Shown one piece after another: positions 40,391 to 49,332 of a DNA stretch of 64,000 nt; the stretch's first letter is position 1; the number at the start of each line of letters is the position of its first letter. The DNA is taken from the NCBI GenBank assembly GCA_020634395.1, contig JACKBU010000018.1, forward strand, positions 35,982-99,981, given 5' to 3'. The notes under the pieces were generated by a model that saw only the letters and a list, made by a program, of their open reading frames with translations, was not told the origin of the DNA and searched no databases. Position numbers and translations under genes: made by a program. This stretch comes from Ardenticatenaceae bacterium (lineage in GTDB: Bacteria > Chloroflexota > Anaerolineae > Promineifilales > Promineifilaceae).

Positions 40391-41026
40391 ATGCCAAAAC
40401 GCCAGACGCCATTTTTACCAGGTCACTATTACCATATCTACAATCGCGGCGCGAACCGCGATGCTATTTTCTTTTGTGAAGAGAATTATGCGTATTTGCT
40501 GAAGTTGATGAAAAAGTATTTGCTTGGAAACGAGATTGCGGTGATTGCTTACTGCTTGATGCCGAATCATTATCACTTTTTGCTGCGTCTGGATGGCGAG
40601 GTTGATTTATCTGAGGTGTTGGCGCGTTTGTTTAGGGCGTATGTGTTGGCGGTTAATAAGCAGCAGGGGCGGACGGGGACGTTGTTTGAGGGGCGGTTTC
40701 AGGATGTGCATATAGACCGGGAAGGGTATTTGCAGCATTTGTGCCGGTATATTCATGCGAATCCGGTGAAAGCTGGTTTGGTGACTGACCTTGATGACTG
40801 GCCTTATTCAAATTATCTGGAATGGGTGGGGAAACGGCCGGGTAAGCTGGTGGATATGGCGTTTGTGGCGGAGCTTTGTGGGGAGCTGCCGAGGCTGCGT
40901 GACGAAAGTTCCCGGAACCTCCGAGGTTCCGGGAACTTGGGATTGGCGTACCGGGCGTTTGTGCTGGATTATTTACGGGGTGTGGCGGGGCTGCCTGAGG
41001 ATATTCAGGTGTATTTGTTTGGGTAG
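40391..41026 (+). CDS. REP-associated tyrosine transposase (RAYT)
   Basis: 211 residues. IS200-like Y1 transposase fold: GHYYHIYNRGANRDAIFF at the start, IAYCLMPNHYHFLLRL with the HUH pair (H-Y-H), GTLFEGRFQDVHIDREGYLQ and the Tyr-bearing CRYIHANPVKAGLV. RAYTs handle REP palindromes flanking them; six cognate palindromes surround or lie inside this gene. One palindrome (40906-40938) is in frame, encoding SSRNLRGSGNLG at about residues 172-183 without breaking the protein. ATG 40391 follows GGAGATCA. No octamer ACGGCCGT is present, fitting mobile origin. Confidence 0.92.
   Translation: MPKRQTPFLPGHYYHIYNRGANRDAIFFCEENYAYLLKLMKKYLLGNEIAVIAYCLMPNHYHFLLRLDGEVDLSEVLARLFRAYVLAVNKQQGRTGTLFEGRFQDVHIDREGYLQHLCRYIHANPVKAGLVTDLDDWPYSNYLEWVGKRPGKLVDMAFVAELCGELPRLRDESSRNLRGSGNLGLAYRAFVLDYLRGVAGLPEDIQVYLFG
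40906..40938. repeat. REP palindrome copy 3, inside the RAYT gene
   Basis: AAGTTCCCGGAACCTC then GAGGTTCCGGGAACTT, 33 bases, in frame in the transposase reading frame. Confidence 0.9.
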
Positions 41027-41053
41027 AGGTGACGAGGAACTGAGGTGACGAGG

Positions 41054-41086
41054 AACTTCCCGGAACCTTTGAGGTTCCGGGAAGTT
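41054..41086. repeat. REP palindrome copy 4
   Basis: A 33-base REP copy between the RAYT stop and the MOSC gene end; it may also terminate the MOSC transcript. Confidence 0.9.
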
Positions 41087-41101
41087 GGTTGGCGATTCTG
41101 A

Positions 41102-41815
41102 TCACGCTTCCAATCTCACCACGTCCCCCACGCGAATCGTCCCCGGCTGCTCCGTGGAGGCGTGCACGCCCACGCAGTTGTCGCGCGTCTGGGCGACGAG
41201 GCGCAAGAGGGCGGGGTCTTTGACGGCCGTTTCCGGGTCTACGTTCACCATCACGCAGCGCGGAATGCGCCGGTTCAGCCGGATGCGCGCCCCGGATGCG
41301 AAGTGCAGCGCCCGGTCCAGCCAGCTTTCTTCCAGGAACGGCCGTCCCCCGGCCGTCTCCAGCACAATGTTCTGCCGGAAGCGGCGGAAATCGGCGTTTA
41401 GGGCGGCGGCCGTGGCCGTGCTCATCACAGACAGCGGCAGGCTGTCGAACACGCCCCGGCCGATGTGGATGAGGCGCACGTCGTGGCCGTAGGCCTGGGC
41501 CAGTTCGGCCTGCAGGTCGGGGGAGGTGATGGGCAGGGAACGGCCGTTGGGCGTCTGCACCGCAATGCCGGAATTGCGCACGTCGGCGGGATAGGTAAAC
41601 TGCGGCGTATACAGCAGCATCTCCGGGATTTCTCGCCCGGTTAGCCAGGGAAAAGACGAATCGGGCCGGTCGCCGCGCACAAAGGCATAGCGCCGGTCGC
41701 CTTCCAAACCGTGCCAATATACCTGCGCCTCCGCCAGCGCCTCGCCGCGCATCGACTTCACCGGATAGCGGTACAGCGCCTTCACAATGCCTACGTCTTG
41801 AAATTTTTCAGTCAT
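41102..41815 (-). CDS. MOSC-domain protein with N-terminal beta-barrel
   Basis: 237 residues. The N-terminal segment VKALYRYPVKSMRGEALAEA and the C-terminal MOSC core PRCVMVNVDPETAV (with the conserved Cys) followed by DNCVGVHAS and GTIRVGDVV match the YcbX/mARC-like MOSC family that carries a molybdenum cofactor. The N-terminal barrel (MOSC_N) is included. Role is likely reduction of N-hydroxylated compounds, but without partner reductases this stays open. Confidence 0.88.
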   Translation of the reverse strand: MTEKFQDVGIVKALYRYPVKSMRGEALAEAQVYWHGLEGDRRYAFVRGDRPDSSFPWLTGREIPEMLLYTPQFTYPADVRNSGIAVQTPNGRSLPITSPDLQAELAQAYGHDVRLIHIGRGVFDSLPLSVMSTATAAALNADFRRFRQNIVLETAGGRPFLEESWLDRALHFASGARIRLNRRIPRCVMVNVDPETAVKDPALLRLVAQTRDNCVGVHASTEQPGTIRVGDVVRLEA

Positions 41816-41830
41816 TGGTTACTCCGAGAA

Positions 41831-41863
41831 AACTTCCCGGAACCTCAGAGGTTCCGGGAAGTT
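41831..41863. repeat. REP palindrome copy 5
   Basis: A 33-base copy between azlD and the MOSC gene, 16 bases before the MOSC start codon. Confidence 0.9.
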
Positions 41864-41874
41864 GGGAAGTTGGT

Positions 41875-42189
41875 TTACCCCACGGCCTGCAAAATCCACA
41901 AGGCCACCATGCCCACGGCAATGGTCCACAGCACGCTTTTGGTGCGCCAGGCGACGAGGGTGGCCAGCAGACCGGCGAGCAGGCGCTCGTTGCCCAGCGA
42001 GATGTCCAGTGTGCCGCCGGGCATGAACAGTTCGGGAAAGATGATGGCCGAGAGAACGGCCGTGGGCACAAAGCGCAGCGCCTGCCGCGCCGTGCCTCCA
42101 ATCTCGATGCGCTCCATCAACAAAATCGGCCCCAGCCGCAGCGCATAGGTAATAATCCCCATGCCGATAATGGCAATCCAGATGTTCAT
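41875..42189 (-). CDS. azlD: AzlD-like branched-chain amino-acid export subunit
   Basis: 104 residues, usual AzlD size, with four hydrophobic helices (IIGMGIITYALRLGPILLM, FVPTAVLSAIIFPELFM, LLATLVAWRTKSVLWTIAVG). AzlC and AzlD together form a branched-chain amino-acid exporter. It lies directly downstream of azlC. ATG 42189 is chosen because the upstream open frame reads through a hairpin spacer. Confidence 0.9.
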   Translation of the reverse strand: MNIWIAIIGMGIITYALRLGPILLMERIEIGGTARQALRFVPTAVLSAIIFPELFMPGGTLDISLGNERLLAGLLATLVAWRTKSVLWTIAVGMVALWILQAVG

Positions 42190-42191
42190 AG

Positions 42192-42254
42192 GTGTCTCCG
42201 TGAGGCGTGCTGCGTGCTGCGTGAGGGTTGTTTTCACGCAGCACGCAGCACGCT
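42192..42254. repeat. Perfect 20-base hairpin spacer between azlC and azlD
   Basis: The words GCGTGCTGCGTG and their complement form a perfect 20-base stem around a GGGTTGTTT loop, followed by TTTTTA on the plus strand. Confidence 0.7.
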
Positions 42255-42260
42255 TTTTAT

Positions 42261-43022
42261 TCATTCGCTTCCAGGAAACTTCCCGGAACCTCCGAGGTTC
42301 CGGGAAGTTGGGGAAGTGTTTTCCAGCACCACCCCCACCACAATGCCCGTCAGGGTGGCGATGATCAGGCCCAGTTTATAGGGCAGGGTGAACGTTAAGA
42401 GGGCCACAATGCCTGCCGATAGGGCCGCGGCCAGCGACGGCCGTCCCTGCAGCGCCGGGAAGACAATGGCGATAAACGTCAGCGCCAGCGTAAAGTCCAG
42501 CGACCAGTTTGCCGGGAACTGCGCGCCCAGGAAAATGCCCACGGCCGTGCTGATCTGCCATTCCGCCCACATGATGAAGCCTGCCCCCAGGAAGAACCAG
42601 TGTTTGTAGGCGATGGGGATGCGGCGATCGGCGTAGTGCACGGCCGTCATCACATACGCCTCATCGGTCAGCAGGTAGGCCAGCAGCCAGCGCCAGCGCT
42701 GCGGCAGATGGCGCAGGTCCGGGCCGAGTGCCGTGCTGTACAAGACGTGGCGCAAATTCACCACCAACGTCGTCAGCCACAACACCGGCAGCGCCGCGCC
42801 CGTGCTCATCATCTGCGCGCCAATGAACTGCGCCGCCCCGGCAAACACAATTGACGACATGGCCTGCGCCTGCCAGGCATTCAACCCGGCGGCCACCGCC
42901 AGCACGCCGTAAATCATGCCAAAGGGAATCCCCCCCAGGACAATAGGCAGTTCAGACCTGACGCCGCTCCAAAGTTCGGACAGGCGCGGGTGGGCGGATG
43001 GGTGAGCTTCTGGGTCAGTCAT
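42261..43022 (-). CDS. azlC: AzlC-like branched-chain amino-acid permease, copy 1
   Basis: 253 residues. AzlC motifs: LPIVLGGIPFGMIYGVLAV, SSIVFAGAAQFIGAQMM, NLRHVLYSTALGPDLRHLP and RWLLAYLLTDEAYVMT. Usual length is about 235; the last 15 residues (TSRNLGGSGKFPGSE) are encoded by the REP palindrome at 42277-42309, so the tail is an insertion-derived extension. It is in an operon with azlD. Confidence 0.93.
   Translation of the reverse strand: MTDPEAHPSAHPRLSELWSGVRSELPIVLGGIPFGMIYGVLAVAAGLNAWQAQAMSSIVFAGAAQFIGAQMMSTGAALPVLWLTTLVVNLRHVLYSTALGPDLRHLPQRWRWLLAYLLTDEAYVMTAVHYADRRIPIAYKHWFFLGAGFIMWAEWQISTAVGIFLGAQFPANWSLDFTLALTFIAIVFPALQGRPSLAAALSAGIVALLTFTLPYKLGLIIATLTGIVVGVVLENTSPTSRNLGGSGKFPGSE
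42277..42309. repeat. REP palindrome copy 6, encoding the AzlC tail
   Basis: A 33-base copy lying wholly within the azlC reading frame and supplying its C-terminus. Confidence 0.9.
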
Positions 43023-43074
43023 CTTGGTTTTTTTGATGCGTGAGGCGTGATGCGTAACGTTCGCGCTTCACGCT

Positions 43075-44040
43075 TCACCCCTCCCCCAAAATCGCCTGCA
43101 GTTTTTCCAGCGCCAGGTTGCCGCCGCTCATCACCAACACCACCTTTTTACCGGCAAAGCGTGCCTGGTAGCGGACGGCCGCCGCCAGCGGCGCGGCGCC
43201 GGCGCCTTCGGCCAGGTTGTGGGTGTGGGCCAGCAGCGTGACGATGGCCTGTTTGATTTCGGCGTCGTCGACCAGCAGGAAATCGTCCAGGTATTGGCGC
43301 ATGATGCGCTGGGTATTGGCAAACGGCACGCGCGTGGCAATGCCCTCGGCGAAGGTGTTCATCTCCGCGGCGACCATATCGCCGGCGGCCCAACTGCGCT
43401 GCATGGCCGGCGCCTGCGCCGACTGCACGCCAATCACTTCGATGCGCGGGTTGATGGTTTTGGCGACGATGCTGGTGGCGCAGACGCCGCTGCCCGCGCC
43501 CACCGGCACCAGAATGGTGTCCACGTCGGGCAGGCTTTCCATGATTTCCAGGGCATACGTGCCCACGCCGTGAATGAGCAGCTCTTCGGTGGGGCCGACG
43601 AAACGGCCGTGCTTCTCCGCCGCTACGCCCATCACCCACTCGCGGGCCGTGTCAAAATCCGCGCCGTGATGCACCACTTCCGCGCCCAGGCTGCGCATGG
43701 CGGCCACTTTGCCCGGGTTGGCCCCTTCCGGCACGGCGATGGTGGCCTGGATGCCGTAGGCGCGGGCGGCGTAGGCGATGGACTGTCCGTGGTTGCCGGT
43801 GGAAGCGGTGAACAGGCCGGCCTGGCGTTCGGCGGCGCTGAGGTTGGCGGCCAGCACCAGGCCGCCGCGCACCTTAAACGCGCCGATGGGTTGGTGGTTT
43901 TCGTGCTTGATCCAGATTTCCGCGCCGGTTAGCTGGCTCAGTGTGGGATAAGGATGCAGCGGTGTGGGCTGGAGGTAACGGTAGACAAACGGCCGTGCCG
44001 CCAGCACGTCTTTTAGCGTAGGAACAGGTTTTTCGTCCAT
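43075..44040 (-). CDS. Threonine dehydratase-like PLP enzyme
   Basis: 321 residues. Fold-type II: HENHQPIGAFKVRG with PLP Lys, TASTGNHGQSIAYAARAYGI, PVGAGSGVCATSIVAK and C-terminal VVLVMSGGNLALEKL. It converts threonine or serine to the keto acid and ammonia, or may be a related racemase/ammonia-lyase. Biosynthetic enzymes have a C-terminal ACT regulatory domain, which is missing here, so it is the catabolic type. ATG 44040 is chosen because the upstream frame is low-complexity spacer. Confidence 0.85.
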   Translation of the reverse strand: MDEKPVPTLKDVLAARPFVYRYLQPTPLHPYPTLSQLTGAEIWIKHENHQPIGAFKVRGGLVLAANLSAAERQAGLFTASTGNHGQSIAYAARAYGIQATIAVPEGANPGKVAAMRSLGAEVVHHGADFDTAREWVMGVAAEKHGRFVGPTEELLIHGVGTYALEIMESLPDVDTILVPVGAGSGVCATSIVAKTINPRIEVIGVQSAQAPAMQRSWAAGDMVAAEMNTFAEGIATRVPFANTQRIMRQYLDDFLLVDDAEIKQAIVTLLAHTHNLAEGAGAAPLAAAVRYQARFAGKKVVLVMSGGNLALEKLQAILGEG

Positions 44041-44054
44041 AAGATCTCCTTTCG

Positions 44055-44215
44055 ATGTTGCGGTGGGTAGGGGGTGGGTTGGTAAGTGTGTAGGTGTAAA
44101 AGCGGGCAGGTGTTCAAGTGGGCAGGTGTTCAAGTGTGGAGGTGATGGCTAATGCCTGAGCACCTGATCACCTAAAAACCTAAAAACCTGATCACCCAAA
44201 CACTTACACAGCCCA
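44055..44215. repeat. Word-family spacer with GGTGTTCAAGTG / CACCTGATCACC elements
   Basis: A low-complexity spacer with repeated GCAGGTGTTCAAGTG words and facing CACCTGATCACCTAAAAACC words. No gene or terminator T run is visible. Confidence 0.55.
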
Positions 44216-44220
44216 ATCCC

Positions 44221-45405
44221 CTAAACACCATAAAGCTTCTTCAACGCCTGCGCCAGGCGGGTCATGCCAGTTTCGATGTGGGCTTCGTCGGTGTTGGAAA
44301 AGTTGAGGCGCAGGGTGTTTTGCCCGCTGCCATCCACGTAAAACGGGTGGCCGGGCACAAACACGACGTTGGCCTTGACCGCCTCGTTGAACAAGTCCAT
44401 GGAGGATACGCTTTCCGGCAGCCGGACCCACAGGAACATGCCGCCTTCCGGCAAGGTAAAGCTGACCTCCGGCGGGAAACATTCTTCCAGCATGGCGACC
44501 ATTAACTCGCGCTGGCGGCGGTAAACGGCCGTAATGCCCGCAATGTGCGCGTCCAGGTCATTATCCAGCAGGAACTGGTAGAGGATGCGCTGTGACACAT
44601 AATTGCTGTGCAGGTCGGCCGCCTGCTTGGCGATGATCAACTTATCCATGTTAGGCGGCGTGGCTACAATCCAACCCATGCGCAGCGCCGGAGCCACAAT
44701 CTTGGAAAACGAACCAAGCAAAAAGGCCCGCTCCCGCCCAAAGCTGCTCAGCGGCGGCTGGTCCTCGCCCAAAAAGCGCAGTTCGCGGTACGGATCATCC
44801 TCAATAAAAAAGACCTGATTCTCGTGCAAAATACGCGCCGATGCCTCCCGCACGGCCGTCGCATAGGTGATGCCGGACGGATTCTGGAAGTTGGGCAGAG
44901 CATAGAACAACTTGGCCTGCTCCCGCGCCGCCGCGGCCGCCAGCTGGTCCAGATCGACGCCATCCTCGTGCAGCGCCACGGTTTGGAAGTGCGGCTGGTA
45001 GAGCGAGAAAGCCTGGATACCACCCAAATAGCTGGGCGCTTCCAAAATCACCTCATCGCCGGGGTCCAGCAGGATTTTGGCCACGAGGTCCAGCCCCTGC
45101 TGCGAGCCGTTGGTGATCAGGATTTCGTCGGGATCGATCTGCAGGCCGGTTTTGTGGGCGTAGCGCCGGGCGATGAACTCGCGCAGCGGGTGGTAGCCGA
45201 GCGTGGGCGCGTATTGCAGGGCGTTACGGCCGTCGCTCGCCAGCACTTTGTCGGCGGCGGCGCGCAGCGGCTCCACCGGAAAGTAGGCCGGATTGGGCAG
45301 GCCGCCGGCAAAGGAGATGATGTCGGGATCCTGAGCCACGCTCAGGATTTCGCGGATAAAGGATTTTTGGGCCTTGGCCATGCGCCCGGCAAACTGACCT
45401 TTCAT
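44221..45405 (-). CDS. Class I/II PLP aminotransferase (LysN-like)
   Basis: 394 residues. Fold-type I: ISFAGGLPNPAYFPVE, LQYAPTLGYHPLREFIARRY, ITNGSQQGLDLVAKILLDPG, the FFIEDDPYRELRF Asp/Tyr region, and GSFSKIVAPALRMGW with the PLP Lys. This pattern is found in 2-aminoadipate/valine-type aminotransferases and in MocR-related enzymes without their HTH. It stands beside two threonine/branched-chain related genes, suggesting amino-acid metabolism. Confidence 0.92.
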   Translation of the reverse strand: MKGQFAGRMAKAQKSFIREILSVAQDPDIISFAGGLPNPAYFPVEPLRAAADKVLASDGRNALQYAPTLGYHPLREFIARRYAHKTGLQIDPDEILITNGSQQGLDLVAKILLDPGDEVILEAPSYLGGIQAFSLYQPHFQTVALHEDGVDLDQLAAAAAREQAKLFYALPNFQNPSGITYATAVREASARILHENQVFFIEDDPYRELRFLGEDQPPLSSFGRERAFLLGSFSKIVAPALRMGWIVATPPNMDKLIIAKQAADLHSNYVSQRILYQFLLDNDLDAHIAGITAVYRRQRELMVAMLEECFPPEVSFTLPEGGMFLWVRLPESVSSMDLFNEAVKANVVFVPGHPFYVDGSGQNTLRLNFSNTDEAHIETGMTRLAQALKKLYGV

Positions 45406-45551
45406 AAAAACCTCCAGACAATGTGTTTTATTCGGGCAGCGATGGGCGCGTATCAGGATGGTTTTTGCGTCGATTGGCGCCGGTTCGCTGCCTGAGTTTT
45501 TGGTTTAACTTGTGCTGCGGCGGCAGGTGTGGGAAGGGCCGCCAAAAGGAA

Positions 45552-46265
45552 TCACGAAACGGCCGTTGGCCGCTGCCTGCCTAACGTATCGCTGGCCATG
45601 CCGACGCCAATGCCCACCAGAGCCGCCAGGATGAGGCCGGTTTTATAAGGCAGCGAGGCTGCCAGCACGGCCGTTGCCCCCGCCGCCAGCGCTGCCAGGA
45701 GTGAAGGCCGGTCCTTTAGGGTGGCCATCAACAAGGCCAGGAAGGTGAGCGGTACGGCAAAGTTGAGCGACCAACTAGTGGGAATCAACACCCCGATCAG
45801 GGCGCCAACAGTCGTGCCGCCCATCCACACCAGCCACAGGGTGACGGCCATGCCCAGATAATAGTAGCGTTTGTACGGCCGTTCCGGCTGCTGCGTAAAC
45901 GCCAGAATCGACATCGCATACGCCTGGTCGGTGAGCAAATAGGGGAGCAGCAGCTTCCAGCGCCACGGCAGGCGCGGCAGGTGGGTGGCCAGCGACGAAC
46001 TATACATGAAAAAGCGCAGGTTGATAAAAAATGTGGACAGCCAGATGACCAGCAGCGGGGCGTGGGCGTCGAGCAGTTGAATGCTGACCAGTTGGGCCGC
46101 GCCGGCAAAAACGATGAGCGACATGCCGATACCCTGCACGGCCGTCATGCCAATGCTCACCGCAGAGACACCGGCGATGAGGGCAAAGGGCACGACGCCC
46201 AACTGAATGGGCAGGATGATGCGTACGCCGGCCAGGAACTCGCTGCGAGGTGTTGTAAAAGACAT
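45552..46265 (-). CDS. AzlC-like permease, copy 2 (no AzlD partner adjacent)
   Basis: 237 residues. AzlC motifs: LPIQLGVVPFALIAGVSAVS, SLIVFAGAAQLVSIQLLDAH, NLRFFMYSSSLATHLPRLP and LLPYLLTDQAYAMS. ATG 46265 has TATAAT seven bases upstream, suggesting a leaderless message. No AzlD is adjacent; the tail is not REP-derived. It may pair with the AzlD at 42 kb or act alone. Confidence 0.9.
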   Translation of the reverse strand: MSFTTPRSEFLAGVRIILPIQLGVVPFALIAGVSAVSIGMTAVQGIGMSLIVFAGAAQLVSIQLLDAHAPLLVIWLSTFFINLRFFMYSSSLATHLPRLPWRWKLLLPYLLTDQAYAMSILAFTQQPERPYKRYYYLGMAVTLWLVWMGGTTVGALIGVLIPTSWSLNFAVPLTFLALLMATLKDRPSLLAALAAGATAVLAASLPYKTGLILAALVGIGVGMASDTLGRQRPTAVS

Positions 46266-46268
46266 GGG

Positions 46269-46297
46269 TTGGATTATAGACCACGGATGTCTATAAT
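46269..46297 (+). promoter_or_regulatory. Promoter of the Ca2+/H+ antiporter gene
   Basis: TTGGAT at 46269-46274, a 17-base spacer and a perfect TATAAT at 46292-46297, reading rightward. A divergent TATAAT (complement of 46273-46278) serves azlC copy 2. Confidence 0.65.
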
Positions 46298-46384
46298 ACA
46301 GGCTCCATTTCCTGCGTGGTGCAATCGGACAAAAGCAAGCGAACGGCCGTTGCCCCATGCCCGTTAGCAAAAAGGAAACCACCT

Positions 46385-47467
46385 ATGAGTTTAGTGGCCG
46401 CGACAAAACAATGGCTGGGTTTGGGCACCATCATGCTCATCCTGGCTTTATGTATTCCTATTTCTATCGTTTTGGAATTTACCCATGCCAATCCGGTTTT
46501 GGTCTTTGTTGTATCGGCGGTGGGTGTTGTGCCCCTGGCCGGGATGATTGGGCAGGCCACCGAAGCCCTGGCGGAAAAGGTGGGGCAGCGACTGGGCGGT
46601 TTGCTGAATGCCACGCTGGGCAACGCCGCCGAACTGATCATTTCGCTGGTCGCTTTACGTGCCGGGCTGGTGAGTTTGGTCCTGGCCTCCATCACCGGTT
46701 CCATCCTGGGCAATTTGTTGCTGGTTCTGGGCCTCTCCTTGTTGGTGGGCGGCATCAAAAATGGCAAACAAACCTTCAGCCGCTCCCACGCCGGCATCGA
46801 CGCCACCTTGCTGATTCTTTCCGTCATCGCTTTGGGTATTCCTTCCTTATTTAACTGGGACTTGGAACCAAACTTCGCGGCCGTAGAGGGTTTGAGCATC
46901 GGGGCTTCCATCGCCATGCTGGTGATGTACGGGTTGGTCATCGTTTATTCCTTCACCTCGCAGCCCGTCACCGATGACCCGGTTGTGCGCGAAGCCCACG
47001 CCCCCTCCGGCTGGTCTACCACCCATTCGCTGATCATTCTGGTGGTGGCCGTGGCCTTGATCGTCGTCCTGAGCGAAATTCTGGTCGGCGCCGTGGAACA
47101 CGTCACAGAGACCCTGGGGCTGAGCGAGTTTTTCATCGGCATCATCCTCATCCCGCTCATCGGCAATGCCGCCGAGCATCTGGTGGCGGTGCAGGTTGCC
47201 CTCAAAAACAAGATGGATTTGAGCCTGAGCATTGCCATTGGCTCCAGTCTGCAAATCGCTTTGTTTGTAGCGCCTTTGCTGGTCTTTTTGAGTCTGCTGT
47301 TGGGCAATCCCATGCAGTTGGAGTTCAACCGCTTTGAACTGGCGGCCGTGGCCGCAGCTTCGTTCATTGCGGCTTTTGTTTCTCTGGACGGGGAAAGCAT
47401 CTGGCTGGAAGGGGCGATGCTGCTGGTGGTGTATGCAATTTTGGGCGTGGCGTTCTTTTTCTTGTAA
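46385..47467 (+). CDS. Calcium/proton antiporter (CaCA/CAX type)
   Basis: 360 residues. Two homologous halves with the CAX signature repeats: LLNATLGNAAELIISLVAL in the first and GIILIPLIGNAAEHLVAVQV in the second, each containing GNAAE. Ten or more hydrophobic helices. It exports Ca2+ in exchange for protons. ATG 46385 follows AAGGAAACC; a longer upstream frame is shadow. A good promoter precedes it. Confidence 0.94.
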   Translation: MSLVAATKQWLGLGTIMLILALCIPISIVLEFTHANPVLVFVVSAVGVVPLAGMIGQATEALAEKVGQRLGGLLNATLGNAAELIISLVALRAGLVSLVLASITGSILGNLLLVLGLSLLVGGIKNGKQTFSRSHAGIDATLLILSVIALGIPSLFNWDLEPNFAAVEGLSIGASIAMLVMYGLVIVYSFTSQPVTDDPVVREAHAPSGWSTTHSLIILVVAVALIVVLSEILVGAVEHVTETLGLSEFFIGIILIPLIGNAAEHLVAVQVALKNKMDLSLSIAIGSSLQIALFVAPLLVFLSLLLGNPMQLEFNRFELAAVAAASFIAAFVSLDGESIWLEGAMLLVVYAILGVAFFFL

Positions 47468-47678
47468 CGGCCGTTAACCTCCCCTCGCCGCGCTTCCAAA
47501 AGCGAAGAAGCGGCTTCGCTCGCTGCACGCAGCGCCCGTGCGGCCATTGCCCAGACTTTGGCCGGCGTCATATTGCCGCCTCCATCTTAACCGTTCCGGT
47601 CATTTCTCCATCGCCTTGAGGGATTCTCTGTAGTACAATCAAGGTCATCTGTCAACTGTCCTGAAGTATCCCAACTCA

Positions 47679-49169
47679 ATGAAGACGATACCGACCCGCG
47701 ATTGGCTCTTTCGTTACCTGGACGACTTGCTGCAAATGAAAACGCTCGGCGTTTCCAAAGAGCAGGTTGATGAGGCTATCAACCGGTCGGAACTGCGCGT
47801 GCTGCCCTTTATCTACGGCAGCATCGCCTTTCTGTTTGTCGCCTATACGGTGCTGCAGCTGACCCTCCTGCGCGAACCCGGCCTGGAGCTTATCGTCGCC
47901 GGAGCGCTCCTCAGCCTGTTCATTCTGCTGTTATTTTGGGCCTTGCTGGGGCAAGAGCGCTTTGCGCCGCAAAGGGCCGGACGGCTGGCGGCCGTTTTAG
48001 CCTTTGTTATCCTGGTCAACATCCAACTTCGTTTTTACCTTACCGGGGAACCTTCCCAGGCGGCCAACCTGGCCCTCTTTGTCTTTGCCATTGGCGTCTT
48101 ATTTCATGCAACACGGTGGTACCTGTTCATGCTGGTGTTGAGCTTTGCCGCCCTGATGCAGGCGTTTGTCTTTTTTGTAGACAGCCCGGATTTTCATTAT
48201 TACCTGGTGGTTACGCTGGCGGCTGCGGCCACGGGTTTTATCGCCCACATCGGTCGTGTGCAGGCTTACCGGCGGGCGGAAATGCTGCGCATCCTGGCCG
48301 AGCAGCGCGAACAGGAGCTGCACCGCCTGAACGCCCAAATCCAGCAGTTCAACCAGCAGTTAGAGGGCATGGTGGCCGAACGCACCCAGGCTTTGCAGGC
48401 TGCCTATGCCCGACTGGAACGCCTGGACAAAACCAAAACCGACTTTATCACCATCGCCTCGCACGAGATGTTGACGCCGCTGACCATCATCAACCTCAAT
48501 GCCCAGATGTTTATTGGCGATGAGGAGATTCAGCAGAATCCACTATTTGCGCGTTGGGCGCAGGGCATCGATAAAGGTGTGGTGCGTATGCAGGAAGTAG
48601 TGGATCGCATGTTAGACGTGGCCAAAATTGACAGTCGTTCGCTGGATTTGCACCCTGCGCCTCTGGACCTGCCTTTCTTGATTCGGCAGGTAGCCAACCG
48701 TTTCCGTTCGGCGCTGGCCGAACGTCATCTGACGCTGGAGATGACGGCCATGGCCGATTTACCGGAGATCGAAGCGGACGCCGAGGCGCTGCAAAAGGTG
48801 TTCTATCACCTGATCATCAACGGGATCAAGTACACGCCGGATGGGGGGCGTTTGCAGATAGACGGCCGTTTCCTGCGCCATTCTTCGCCCCCCAGCGTCG
48901 AGATCATCATTGCCGACACCGGTATTGGCATTGCCCCCGAGGCGCAGCCGTTCATTTTCGATAAGTTCTACCAGACCGGCGAAGTGATGCTGCACTCCTC
49001 CGGCAAGACCAAGTTCATGGGCGGCGGCTCCGGCCTGGGACTGGCTATCGTGCGGGGCATTGTGGAAGCCCATCACGGCCGTGTGTGGGTCGAAAGCCCC
49101 GGCCTGCACGAAACCAACTGCCCCGGCAGCCGCTTCCATGTCGTTTTACCCAGGCATCAACCGTCATAA
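47679..49169 (+). CDS. Membrane histidine kinase
   Basis: 496 residues. Six or so hydrophobic helices fill the first 200 residues (IYGSIAFLFVAYTVLQLTLL to LVVTLAAAATGFIAHIGRV), then a coiled coil (RILAEQREQELHRLNAQIQQ), a HisKA domain with IASHEMLTPLTIINLN (phospho-His), and HATPase_c with YHLIINGIKYTPDGGRLQID (N box), IADTGIGIAPEAQPFIFDKF (G1/F) and GGGSGLGLAIVRG (G2). No cognate response regulator is adjacent. The signal sensed is unknown. Confidence 0.94.
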   Translation: MKTIPTRDWLFRYLDDLLQMKTLGVSKEQVDEAINRSELRVLPFIYGSIAFLFVAYTVLQLTLLREPGLELIVAGALLSLFILLLFWALLGQERFAPQRAGRLAAVLAFVILVNIQLRFYLTGEPSQAANLALFVFAIGVLFHATRWYLFMLVLSFAALMQAFVFFVDSPDFHYYLVVTLAAAATGFIAHIGRVQAYRRAEMLRILAEQREQELHRLNAQIQQFNQQLEGMVAERTQALQAAYARLERLDKTKTDFITIASHEMLTPLTIINLNAQMFIGDEEIQQNPLFARWAQGIDKGVVRMQEVVDRMLDVAKIDSRSLDLHPAPLDLPFLIRQVANRFRSALAERHLTLEMTAMADLPEIEADAEALQKVFYHLIINGIKYTPDGGRLQIDGRFLRHSSPPSVEIIIADTGIGIAPEAQPFIFDKFYQTGEVMLHSSGKTKFMGGGSGLGLAIVRGIVEAHHGRVWVESPGLHETNCPGSRFHVVLPRHQPS

Positions 49170-49332
49170 CAGCGGGGAGACGCAAAGTTTTCCTCCTGTC
49201 ATTCACCTTTTCAGTCTGAACTGCAACTCTCAGAAAAAATCTTTGCGCCTCTGCTTCTTTGCGTTAAGGTTGTTTAAGTTCTAACCACCGGAAATTGACG
49301 TTTAAAAGAGCCTCTAATCCCCAGTCTCTGTT

